Assembly: GCA_964632995.1 (NCBI GenBank)
Contig: CAZWDL010000040.1
Span: 1 to 54,055 of the forward strand
Length of the DNA stretch: 54,055 nucleotides
Direction of reading: 5' to 3'
Source: CAZWDL01 sp964632995
Lineage (GTDB): Bacteria; Bacteroidota; Bacteroidia; Chitinophagales; Saprospiraceae
A program made the translations under genes and the position numbers. The notes beneath the pieces were generated by a model. It was not told the origin of the DNA, did no database searches, and worked only from the letters and a program-made list of their open reading frames with translations. Positions 24,442 to 32,572 of the stretch are shown here, one piece after another (position 1 is the stretch's first letter; each line of letters opens with the position of its first letter).

Positions 24442-25758
24442 TTAGCCAATCTTTTCCCGGAACAGAAGAACGGTAGACTCACCGGCAAGGGAACTCGCCG
24501 GAAATTGCTCTTCGATATTGGGCGGCGCCCGGTCAACGGTTTCAAAACCAAAACGATGCAGGAATGGTTCGATAGATGCCGGAACTCTTGCAAAACAACT
24601 GGAAAACCCGGTGCTGTGAATAGCTTCGTGGAGAAGGAGTTCGGCCAGCCCGGGGCGCTGGAAAGCCTCCGGTAGCACAGGGGGAACCAGCAGGTGATAA
24701 TGGCGATTACCCAAAAGGGGGGCGGCCCCGGCGATTCGCTTACCCTCCATCAGACAAACTGCTGACCTCGGGAGTTTGGAAAAAGTGTAGTACCGGTCGA
24801 GTAAAACGGCCAGAGTGGGATCATTTCCGGAGCGTTGCTCCATACACAGTCCCTGCTCGCGCACCAGGGCGATGTATTGCAGCGCGATGTCCCATTCGTC
24901 GGGACCAATGTGCTTCCAGTGGCTGTCGCGTCGCATCCAGGTCAGCTGTCGTTTGGCGTAGCGGCGCGTGTTGCGCTTGATGAGCCGGATGGCTTCCGCG
25001 TGGGGAATCTTATCCTCGAAATAATCGAAGAATTCCTGATAACCTACCGTTTGCAGGGCGCTCTGTTCGCGATGGGGAAACAGGCGTTTGGCCTCTTCCT
25101 CCAGGCCTTGATCGAGCATCTGATCCACCCGTTGGTTAATGCGCTGATAAAGAACCTGGCGAGGCAGGTGCAGCTGCAGATAAATGGAGGTGAAGGGACG
25201 TGAGATTTGCCCGGCCCGGTGAAAGCTGGAAAAAGGCCGGCCGCTGGTTCTGCAGACAGATAGGGCGCGGATCAGTCTGGCCGGATTATTGAGGTCTACC
25301 TCGGCGTAGTAGTCGGGATCAACGCGCTGTAACTCCTCGCGAAGAGCGTCCAGCCCTTTTTGCTGGTAGAGCTGCTCGACCTCCTCCCGCACAGGGGAGG
25401 GCACCTCGGGAAATTCGTCCAGCCCCTCACAAAGGGCCTTGATGTATAACCCGGAGCCGCCGGTAAGTATCACGAGGTCCTGCTTTTGGAAGAGCTCGTC
25501 CAGTAATTTCATGGCCTCCCGCTCGAAGTCACCTACGCTGTAGCGATCGTGGATGCTGAGGTTACTGATGAAGTGATGGAGGACCTCCTGCAACTCCTCC
25601 GGTGCGGGTTTGGCAGTGCCGATGTCCATCTCCCGGTAAAACTGCCGCGAATCGCAGGAGAGAATTTCGGTTTGGAAATGCTGCGCCATGCGGATAGCCC
25701 AGTCCGTCTTACCACTGGCGGTGGGGCCGCCGATGACGATGAGATGCTTTTTTGCCAT
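24442..25758 (-). CDS. miaA: tRNA dimethylallyltransferase (MiaA) with an extra GNAT-like C-terminal domain
   Basis: Residues 1 to about 300 are a complete MiaA, which adds a dimethylallyl group to A37 of tRNAs reading UNN codons. The motifs are P-loop GPTASGKT (11-18), SCDSRQFYREMDIGTAKP, TGGSGLYIKALCEG (99-112), TVGYQEF and RNTRRYAKRQLTW. MiaA usually ends near 300-320 residues; this protein has 438. The extra about 130 residues contain AVCLMEGKRIAGAAPLL, RPGLAELLLHEAIHSTGFSS, FLHRFGFETVD and a final strand STVLLFRE. That order resembles the acyl-CoA-binding helix and following strands of a GNAT fold. No frameshift is needed, so it is a true fusion. Its role is unknown. MiaA: very sure; GNAT-like: moderately sure. 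Confidence 0.93.
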   Translation of the reverse strand: MAKKHLIVIGGPTASGKTDWAIRMAQHFQTEILSCDSRQFYREMDIGTAKPAPEELQEVLHHFISNLSIHDRYSVGDFEREAMKLLDELFQKQDLVILTGGSGLYIKALCEGLDEFPEVPSPVREEVEQLYQQKGLDALREELQRVDPDYYAEVDLNNPARLIRALSVCRTSGRPFSSFHRAGQISRPFTSIYLQLHLPRQVLYQRINQRVDQMLDQGLEEEAKRLFPHREQSALQTVGYQEFFDYFEDKIPHAEAIRLIKRNTRRYAKRQLTWMRRDSHWKHIGPDEWDIALQYIALVREQGLCMEQRSGNDPTLAVLLDRYYTFSKLPRSAVCLMEGKRIAGAAPLLGNRHYHLLVPPVLPEAFQRPGLAELLLHEAIHSTGFSSCFARVPASIEPFLHRFGFETVDRAPPNIEEQFPASSLAGESTVLLFREKIG

Positions 25759-25780
25759 GAGGTGAAAATACGAAAGATGA

Positions 25781-25812
25781 ATTCAGAAATAGGAAATAAA
25801 AAATAAGAAAGC
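25781..25812. repeat. Degenerate 7-bp repeat tract, copy 2
   Basis: On the plus strand the units AGAAATA GGAAATA AAAAATA AGAAAGC follow each other in the gap between the miaA start and the end of the histidine kinase gene. It belongs with the tracts at 15763, 30885 and 51791. Confidence 0.5.
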
Positions 25813-25853
25813 TTACAGTGTGAATAATTCCCCTTTTGGACTAATTGATTATT

Positions 25854-28034
25854 TCATAATAAATACTTCCTCAACACCTCTTTGATATGCTGTTGTTTAA
25901 CGGGCTTGGTCAGGTAGTCGTTCATGCCGGCGGCGAGGCACTTTTCGCGTTCTCCTTTGAGGGCGCTGGCGGTGAGCGCGATGATGGTGCTGTTGTGCCC
26001 ATGACCGTTTTCCGTGGCCCGTATGGAGCGGGTAGCGTTGTAGCCGTCGACTTCAGGCATCTGGATATCCATGAAGATCAGGTTCGGCCGGTGCTCGGCG
26101 GCGAGGGCGAGGGCTTGTTCGCCGTTAATCGCTTCCAGCAATACAGCCTGGGGAAGCAGGCGGGCGAGGATGTTTTTGAGGAGCAGCATATTGAGGGAAA
26201 AGTCCTCGGCAAGTAAGATAACGGGAGCTTCGTCAGTGGAGGCTTTGATAGAGGAATCAGTTGGCTGCGGCGCTGCCGTTTTTGAGGGGGGCGGCGCTGT
26301 CTTCACCACCGACAGCGTTTCGAACAAAGCCTGGAGCTTGACAGGCTTATTCAGTCTTCGCAGTACGCCCGGAGATTCGGCTTCCTTGTTGAGGTCAATA
26401 TCGTCAGTGGCGCCGTGCAGCAGGATCACGGGCAGAGACGAGGTGCTTGGGGCCGGATGCTTGCGTATCAGGCGAATGGTGTCCAGGCCGTTGAGATGCG
26501 GCATATTAAAGTCAATAATGGCCAGGTCGATTTCCTGGTGCTCATCCAGAAGTCGCATGGCCTGCATGCCGTCACTGGCGCTGACGCTGTCGATGTTCCA
26601 CTGCCGGAGCATATCTTTCAGGATATGCTGATTGTTGAGGTTGTCATCGATGATGAGCACCTTGCGCAGATGCTCCATAGCATTGGTATTTTGTTCTTCA
26701 CCCCGGCGAAAAGGCAGGGCCAGGGAGAAGGAGAAAGTACTGGCTTTCCCGGGGGAGCTGTCCAGGGCCAGTTTGCTGTTCATCATTTCCAGCAGGCGGT
26801 TGGAGATGGCCAGGCCGAGTCCGGTGCCCCCATAGCGGCGGCTGGTGGAGCTTTCAGCTTGTGAGAAGGCTTCGAAAAGTTTATCCTGTTGCTCCGGCCT
26901 TATGCCAATGCCGGTATCACGGATGGAAAAATGAAAATTGCCCCGGGCCGGATCATTTTTATCAGCGCTGAATGCCACTTTGAATTCAATCTCGCCTTTC
27001 TCCGTAAACTTAACGGCGTTGTCCAGCAGGTTGACCAGTATCTGCTGGAGGCGAACAGCATCGGCCACAATATAGCGAGGCAGGTTCCAGTTGAGCCTCA
27101 GAAGTAATTCCAGGCCCTTTTTTGCGCATTGATGTTTGATTATATCGGCGGTTTGCTCTGCTAACTTGAATAGGTCGGTCTCCGCTTCATCCAACTGCAA
27201 TTTGCCGGCTTCAATTTTGGAAAAATCCAGAACGTCGTTGATGATATACATAAGGGAGTGCGCCGAGATGTGGGCGCTCTTGGCATACTCGTGCTGGATA
27301 TCACTGAGCTGTGTGTTCATCAGCAGCTCGGTGAAGCCGATTACCGCGTTGAGGGGCGTCCGGATTTCGTGGCTCATATTGGCGAGGAACTGTGATTTGG
27401 CTTTGTTCATCGCTTCGGCCTCCTCGCGGGCTTTGACCATTTCCAGTTGTATTTCGTGTTTGACGATAGCGTTGGAGATGATATTTCCGGTCATCTGCAG
27501 GACGGAGATTTCATTGTCAGACCAGCGGCGCAGCTTTTTGACATCGTCAAGCCCTACGAAGCCCAGGCAGCGCTCCTTGTACATCAGCGGGATGGTAATA
27601 AGGGTTTTAATGCCCTGTTCCTTTAATATCTTGAAGAGATTACTCGATTGGTCCAGCCCGGACACATCCGGGATATGCAGCATTTTGCCGGCCCGGTGCT
27701 GTTCCACCCATTCGGGGATGACGGCGAACGGGATATGTTGGAGGTTGTCTATTTCGGGAGATACGCCGGAAGCACACCACTCATGGGTGTTACTGGTAAA
27801 GTTCTGTTCGAAGTCATAGCGAAAGAGATAAGCACGGTCTATACCGGCATAGGCCCCGATCAGCTTGAGCAGCCGGTCTATCTGCTCGTCGAATTCGTTC
27901 AGCGGCAGGTGAATAAATTCCATGGCCAGTTTGAGGACGATACTTTCCAGCTCCGAACCGTAGGACCGAGCCATCCCGGATTCGGGGAAGTAAGTCAGGC
28001 TACCGGATTTGTCCGACTTTTTTCTCATGGTCAA
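25854..28034 (-). CDS. GAF-domain hybrid histidine kinase with two receiver domains
   Basis: The 726-residue protein has no membrane segment, so it is a cytoplasmic sensor kinase. A GAF-like domain (about 25-190) precedes the dimerisation domain with His222 in FLANMSHEIRTPLNAV. The ATPase domain has VNLLDNAVKF (N box), DTGIGI and GGTGLGL. Two receiver domains follow: the first has phospho-acceptor Asp508 (AIIDFNMPHLNG) and lysine in LNKPVK, and the second has Asp656 (LIFMDIQMPEVDG) and LTKPVK. A Pro-rich linker (APPPSKTAAPQP) joins them. No separate response regulator lies nearby, so output may go through a phosphorelay elsewhere. ATG at 28028 is an alternative start two codons in. Confidence 0.93.
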   Translation of the reverse strand: MTMRKKSDKSGSLTYFPESGMARSYGSELESIVLKLAMEFIHLPLNEFDEQIDRLLKLIGAYAGIDRAYLFRYDFEQNFTSNTHEWCASGVSPEIDNLQHIPFAVIPEWVEQHRAGKMLHIPDVSGLDQSSNLFKILKEQGIKTLITIPLMYKERCLGFVGLDDVKKLRRWSDNEISVLQMTGNIISNAIVKHEIQLEMVKAREEAEAMNKAKSQFLANMSHEIRTPLNAVIGFTELLMNTQLSDIQHEYAKSAHISAHSLMYIINDVLDFSKIEAGKLQLDEAETDLFKLAEQTADIIKHQCAKKGLELLLRLNWNLPRYIVADAVRLQQILVNLLDNAVKFTEKGEIEFKVAFSADKNDPARGNFHFSIRDTGIGIRPEQQDKLFEAFSQAESSTSRRYGGTGLGLAISNRLLEMMNSKLALDSSPGKASTFSFSLALPFRRGEEQNTNAMEHLRKVLIIDDNLNNQHILKDMLRQWNIDSVSASDGMQAMRLLDEHQEIDLAIIDFNMPHLNGLDTIRLIRKHPAPSTSSLPVILLHGATDDIDLNKEAESPGVLRRLNKPVKLQALFETLSVVKTAPPPSKTAAPQPTDSSIKASTDEAPVILLAEDFSLNMLLLKNILARLLPQAVLLEAINGEQALALAAEHRPNLIFMDIQMPEVDGYNATRSIRATENGHGHNSTIIALTASALKGEREKCLAAGMNDYLTKPVKQQHIKEVLRKYLL

Positions 28035-28247
28035 GGATACAATTTCCTAATGCAAAAGATACAGAAGAACCGGCAATACAGAGCTCAGGCGGCTGTTGCC
28101 GGTAAATGGTACGGGAGTAATGGTCTAGATGGTGTAATTATTGTAAAGTTAAAGATTTCTTTGGAAAATTTTCCCTGAAGAGGCTATGCTCTCTTTGTCA
28201 AATCCCGAATATAAATCTCTCCTTTTCCTGCCGTTGCCTTAATTGAT

Positions 28248-28255
28248 TACATTTG
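28248..28255 (+). promoter_or_regulatory. -7 box candidate for the acyltransferase gene
   Basis: TACATTTG fits TAnnTTTG about 40 bp before the ATG at 28296. TTTT near 28223-28226 is at most a weak -33 box. Confidence 0.4.
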
Positions 28256-28295
28256 CATAGGATGATCTTACCCACGATTTGTCAAACGAACACTG

Positions 28296-29594
28296 ATGTT
28301 ATATACCGCGGTGCGCCCTATAGTGAAAGCCGGTTTTTACGCCTATTTCCGGAAGATCTACCTTTTGAATACCGACCGTATTCCGAGGGACAAGCCGGTC
28401 ATTCTGGCCAGCAATCATCCAACGGGATTTATGGAGCCTTGCATTGCGGCCTGTTTTCTGGACCGGCCGCTGTACTTTTTAGTACGGGGTGATTTTTTTG
28501 CCAAACCCCTTTATGCTTCTCTGCTTCGCGCGCTGCACATGCTGCCCGTGTACCGTTTGAAGGACGGTGGCTACCGGAAGTTGAAAAACAACTTTGCGAC
28601 CTTTGAAGCCTGTCATAATGCACTTCGGGAGCACCGGGCCATTATGATTTACATTGAGGGGAGCACCGAGTACGTGAAGCGGCTGCGACCCCTGCAGAAA
28701 GGAGCCGCCCGCATTGCTTTCGGCGGCCTGGAGCGATTCCCAGACATGGAAGACGTTTATATCGTGCCGATGGGCGTGACCTACGAAGCGGCACATCAGT
28801 GGCGTTCCTGCGTTATGCTCGATTGTGGCGAACCGGTCAGGGCGCGTGACTTTCTGGAACAGTACCAGGTGAATGCCAACGAGGCTATCTCCAGCCTCAC
28901 CGATGCAGTGGGAGCCCGGCTCAAGCAGTGTATGGTGCATATCGATGATCCCGAAAATGATGAATTGGTTGAGTGGTTACTCCGCATGGACAACAATGAT
29001 CATCCGGAGCCGGTTCTTCCGGCTGTTTCACGAAAGGAAGAGCCGTTGGAACGGGCTCAGGCAATTGCCGAAGGCGTCAATGCACTTGATGAAGAACAGC
29101 GTAATAGGCTGAAACGCGATCTGGCTACTCATTTTGCGGAGCTGGAGGAAAGAAATCTTCTGGACCGGGACCTGGGGCCGATTCCCCGGCTACACGTCGT
29201 TCATTATCTTTTCCTGCTAATCGGCGCCCTGCCCGCCGCGCTGGGATACCTGGTACATCAGCCGCCTTTAGCTTTTGCAAAAAAAATTGCCGATTCGCAG
29301 GTAAAGTCCATTGAATTTTACGGTCCTGTCAAATATGTGGCAGGCCTGGGGCTTTCTTTGGTTTACTTCCTGCTCCTGCTGCTGATTGCGGGGGGCATCT
29401 GGGGATGGGCGGGCGTGCTGGCTGTCTTAGGGTTGCTGTTACTGGGATATTTTGCTGTCTGGTACGGAGAATGGCTTCAGATATGGCGTTCGCGGCAGCG
29501 TAGCGCTGCGTTGAGCGAGGAGGAGCGTGGGAAGTTGCGAGCGCGCCGGGAAAGGATATTGGACTGGATAAAAGGGAGGGTAAGGGTAGAATGA
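28296..29594 (+). CDS. PlsC-like 1-acyl-sn-glycerol-3-phosphate acyltransferase family protein
   Basis: Residues 1 to about 220 are a PlsC-type acyltransferase domain. Motif I is SNHPTGFMEP (N40, H41, E47), where relatives I know have NHPNSFLDA; the acidic residue is Glu instead of Asp. Motif III is IYIEGSTEYVKRLRPLQKGA, corresponding to the EG(T/S)...LRPLKTGAARIA block. A helical linker follows. The C-terminal part has two or three membrane segments (about 305-325 and 345-390), unlike small PlsC proteins. It probably acylates a glycerol phosphate or a related lipid at the inner membrane; the exact substrate is open. It is divergent from the histidine kinase gene. Confidence 0.85.
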   Translation: MLYTAVRPIVKAGFYAYFRKIYLLNTDRIPRDKPVILASNHPTGFMEPCIAACFLDRPLYFLVRGDFFAKPLYASLLRALHMLPVYRLKDGGYRKLKNNFATFEACHNALREHRAIMIYIEGSTEYVKRLRPLQKGAARIAFGGLERFPDMEDVYIVPMGVTYEAAHQWRSCVMLDCGEPVRARDFLEQYQVNANEAISSLTDAVGARLKQCMVHIDDPENDELVEWLLRMDNNDHPEPVLPAVSRKEEPLERAQAIAEGVNALDEEQRNRLKRDLATHFAELEERNLLDRDLGPIPRLHVVHYLFLLIGALPAALGYLVHQPPLAFAKKIADSQVKSIEFYGPVKYVAGLGLSLVYFLLLLLIAGGIWGWAGVLAVLGLLLLGYFAVWYGEWLQIWRSRQRSAALSEEERGKLRARRERILDWIKGRVRVE

Positions 29595-29642
29595 GGAAAT
29601 GCCCATTGAAAGGAAGTAATTTTTACCCGCACCTCCCTGAAA

Positions 29643-29673
29643 AAGAAAAGCCGCCGGAAGAGAAATCCGGCGG
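29643..29673 (-). terminator. Intrinsic terminator of the DUF6624 gene
   Basis: CCGCCGGA (29651-29658) and TCCGGCGG (29666-29673) form an 8-bp stem. In the minus-strand direction CTTTTCTTTTT follows. It lies in the gap between convergent genes. Confidence 0.8.
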
Positions 29674-29703
29674 TGGAGTTTGATAGTAAGGGAGATCGGT
29701 TTA

Positions 29704-30624
29704 TTATCTGCGTTGCGCGGCTGACTGTGGTTTTTGCAGTTCTACGTCCCAGCGCGATTCGCCTTCGAGGGGAGGAAGTCCGGCGGCTACGCGAGTGTCC
29801 ACATCATCGCCGGCGCGGTACACATCGATTTGATTGCCCCAGTCGCGGCGATAAACAGTAGTGCCGTATAGTTGCAGGCGGCCTTCCTGCGTGTCGATGC
29901 GATCCATCATGCGCATGAGCGAGAACCAGGGGATATCCCCGTTGTCGGCGGCCATTTCCAGTACAGGCAGGTATTCTTTTTGCGTTTCCAGCTCGGCATT
30001 CTGAATAACCATGAAAGCCACTTCACACTTATCACCTACCAGTTGCTTGCCGGGATAGCCATATTCGGAAATGATGGACCGGACTTCCGCTATGTTTTGG
30101 GCGTCGAGGTCAGCCTGCAGCTGTTCGAGTTCCTCTCTTCGATGAGGATTTTTCTTAGTGGTGGCTTCCATAGCGCGGATTTCCTTGCGATAGCGTTGGT
30201 CCCGCTCTTCTATGGCGGCCAGCTGACGGACGAGTTCGTTATTCAGACTAGCTTTGAAGCTGGCTACCCGTTGACGTAGGTCGCGGATGGTATTATCCCA
30301 GCCGGCCATTCCGCGAAGGGATTCCAGATCGGGATCGTGTAACAGCGGATCAACAGCCATCCAGCCTTGTTCAATGGCCAGATTTACTTTCTCCAGGGCC
30401 TGGTCGGTGTTGCCGGCCTTGGCGTAGGCACAGGCGGCAGCGTAGTAGTGAATTTCGGAGGCGCGGCCTGTCAAAAAGGCCCGCTCATACTGCTGAGCAG
30501 CCGTGGCGTAGTCGCCCCGGTAGAAGTTTCGTTCGGCTTCATTGATCAGCGTGGAAAAATCCTGAGCTTGCAGGCCCGCAACATAGGTCATCATCACAAT
30601 AGCAACAAAGAGTAGCTTTTTCAT
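29704..30624 (-). CDS. exported TPR protein with DUF6624-like C-terminal domain
   Basis: I chose the ATG at 30624 (MKKLLFVAIVMMTYVAGLQA, a signal peptide cleaved before QDF); an ATG two codons upstream at 30630 is equally possible. The result is 306 residues. The first third is TPR-like (FYRGDYATAAQQYERAF, YYAAACAYAKAGNTDQALEK). A charged coiled-coil segment follows (about 125-170). The C-terminal half matches the DUF6624 pattern (VRSIISEYGYPGKQLVGDK, YLPVLEMAADNGDIPW, RLQLYGTTV). No biochemical function is known to me. Location is probably periplasmic. Confidence 0.8.
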   Translation of the reverse strand: MKKLLFVAIVMMTYVAGLQAQDFSTLINEAERNFYRGDYATAAQQYERAFLTGRASEIHYYAAACAYAKAGNTDQALEKVNLAIEQGWMAVDPLLHDPDLESLRGMAGWDNTIRDLRQRVASFKASLNNELVRQLAAIEERDQRYRKEIRAMEATTKKNPHRREELEQLQADLDAQNIAEVRSIISEYGYPGKQLVGDKCEVAFMVIQNAELETQKEYLPVLEMAADNGDIPWFSLMRMMDRIDTQEGRLQLYGTTVYRRDWGNQIDVYRAGDDVDTRVAAGLPPLEGESRWDVELQKPQSAAQRR

Positions 30625-30884
30625 ATTCATGGCAGTTTTAATTTGATAGCAAATGTTATTTGCCATGATAATTGCAACAAGTGTGCCAAAAACTAATAAT
30701 AGATCAGTGGGACTTGAAAAAGAACGTCTCTTTTTGGTGAGCTTGGTTGATAATTGATTGAAAGAGAGTGGGCTAAGTCTTTGAGGTTTTTCTCGTGACT
30801 AAGAAGATGCCGCTGAATGAGCATATTTGATACCGAGAGCCAAATCCTGTGGAATTCGCGAAGTGACTATTCCACGGGGTAAAC

Positions 30885-30938
30885 CTTCCGATTTTCTATT
30901 TCCGGCTTCCCACTTCCGAATTCCGACTTCCAATCTCC
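30885..30938. repeat. Degenerate 7-bp repeat tract, copy 3, overlapping a gene's 3' end
   Basis: On the minus strand the units read GGAGATT GGAAGTC GGAATTC GGAAGTG GGAAGCC GGAAATA GAAAATC. The tract encodes the last about 13 residues (GSRNSEVGSRK) and the stop codon of the GNAT/nitrilase gene. Confidence 0.7.
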
Positions 30939-32491
30939 TTCCCCGGCGTATCGGGAAGTCCTACCGGGTCGGGGATGAAATCCAGCCGGTAAATGTCGTG
31001 GCGCCGGTCCCGGAGGTTACGTACGCTTCCGAAATGATGTAACTCCTTGAGTAGTTCAAGGTCGACGTCGACGATAAGCGTCATTTCCGTATTCGGGGTA
31101 GCCTCCGCTTTAATACCGTTATTAGGGAAGGCAAAATCTGAAGGGGTAAAGACGGCCGACTGGGCGTACTGAATATCCATGTTGTGCACCTTAGGCAAAT
31201 TGCCTACGCTGCCGGCTATGGCAACGTAGCATTCATTTTCTACGGCCCGGGCCTGAGAGCAGAGTCGTACGCGCATGTATCCGTTTTGAGTGTCCGTGAG
31301 AAAAGGAACAAAGAGAATTTGCATTCCCTGGTGAGCCAACAGGCGGGGCAGTTCCGGAAACTCGACATCGTAACAGATGAGTACGCCGATCTTGCCGCAG
31401 TCGGTATCGAAGACTTTAAGTTCCCGGCCCCCGGTGATCCCCCAGAAAGAGATTTCGTCGGGCGTGGCGTGGATCTTTTCGTAGCTCTCATAGCTGCCGT
31501 CGCGCCGGCACAAATAACCGACATTGTAGACTTTGTCGTCCCGGATCTCCGGCATACTGCCCGTGATGATGTTGACATTGTTCGAAATGGCGAAATCTGT
31601 AAATTTCTGACGCAGTGGATCGGTATATTCCGCCAGGTGGCGGATGGCTTCCGGTTCGCTGAGGTGATTGTAGGCAGCCATCAGCGGCGCGTTAAAAAAT
31701 TCGGGGAACTGGATGAAATCGCAGTTGTAGGCGGAGACGGTATCTACGAAGAACTCAATCTGTTCTACCAGTGCTTCCAGGTCCCGGAAGGAGCGCATCT
31801 GCCACTGCACCAGCCCCAGGCGCACCACGGATTTACTGCTTTCAAACAGCTTCTTCTTTTTTTGATAATAAATGTTGTTCCACTCGATCAGCGTGGCATA
31901 CTCCTTTGATTCTACGTCACCGGGCATATATCCTTTCAGGACTTTCTTGACGTGGAAGTCGTTGGCAAACTGAAAGGTGAGAATGGGATCGTAGATTTCC
32001 TGGTTGCGCACCTTCTGGATATACTCTTTGGGCGTCATTTCATCCGCGTGCTCTTTATAGCCGGGGATACGGCCGCCGGCCACGATCGCGCGCAGGTTGA
32101 GGTGCTCACAGAGCTCCTTGCGTGCATCATAAAGCCGGCGGCCGAGGCGCAGGCCCCGGAAATCGGGGTGGATGAATATATCGATGCCGTAGAGTACATC
32201 GCCTTCCTGATCATGGGTTTTAAAGGTGTAATCGGCGGTTATTTCTTCGTAGGAATGGTCGTCGTCATATTTTTCGTAATCAACGATGATAGATAAAGCG
32301 CTGCCGACTACCTTATCATTGACCAGAACGCATATCTGCCCTTCCGGAAAAATATTGAGTAGTTTGTCAATGTGTTTTTCTTCCCAGTGCACGTCTTCCC
32401 AGCCCTCGTAGGCAGCAATCATCGACTGCTTCAATTCGCGGTAATCACTGAGGCGCAGGTTGCGTACTTCTACTTTTTTGATATCTGTCAT
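30896..32491 (-). CDS. bifunctional GNAT N-acetyltransferase / carbon-nitrogen hydrolase family protein
   Basis: The 531-residue protein begins with a GNAT domain (about 5-200: VEVRNLRLSDYRELKQSM, then IFIHPDFRGLRLGRRLYDAR as the acyl-CoA loop). The second half is a nitrilase-fold amidase with triad elements Glu (QFPEFF), Lys (ESYEKIHATPDE) and Cys (GVLICYDVEFPE), and a further conserved Glu after the cysteine. This domain pair is a recognised family in Bacteroidota and other bacteria; its substrate is unknown to me. The last about 13 residues come from an intergenic-type 7-bp repeat and are probably not part of the fold. Confidence 0.92.
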   Translation of the reverse strand: MTDIKKVEVRNLRLSDYRELKQSMIAAYEGWEDVHWEEKHIDKLLNIFPEGQICVLVNDKVVGSALSIIVDYEKYDDDHSYEEITADYTFKTHDQEGDVLYGIDIFIHPDFRGLRLGRRLYDARKELCEHLNLRAIVAGGRIPGYKEHADEMTPKEYIQKVRNQEIYDPILTFQFANDFHVKKVLKGYMPGDVESKEYATLIEWNNIYYQKKKKLFESSKSVVRLGLVQWQMRSFRDLEALVEQIEFFVDTVSAYNCDFIQFPEFFNAPLMAAYNHLSEPEAIRHLAEYTDPLRQKFTDFAISNNVNIITGSMPEIRDDKVYNVGYLCRRDGSYESYEKIHATPDEISFWGITGGRELKVFDTDCGKIGVLICYDVEFPELPRLLAHQGMQILFVPFLTDTQNGYMRVRLCSQARAVENECYVAIAGSVGNLPKVHNMDIQYAQSAVFTPSDFAFPNNGIKAEATPNTEMTLIVDVDLELLKELHHFGSVRNLRDRRHDIYRLDFIPDPVGLPDTPGKEIGSRNSEVGSRK

Positions 32492-32572
32492 TGCGTAAGC
32501 TTCTATGCAGGTAGGTGAAAAATGATTTTGTCTTGAGTACGCAATTATAAGGTGTTTTCGGGGATAAATGTT

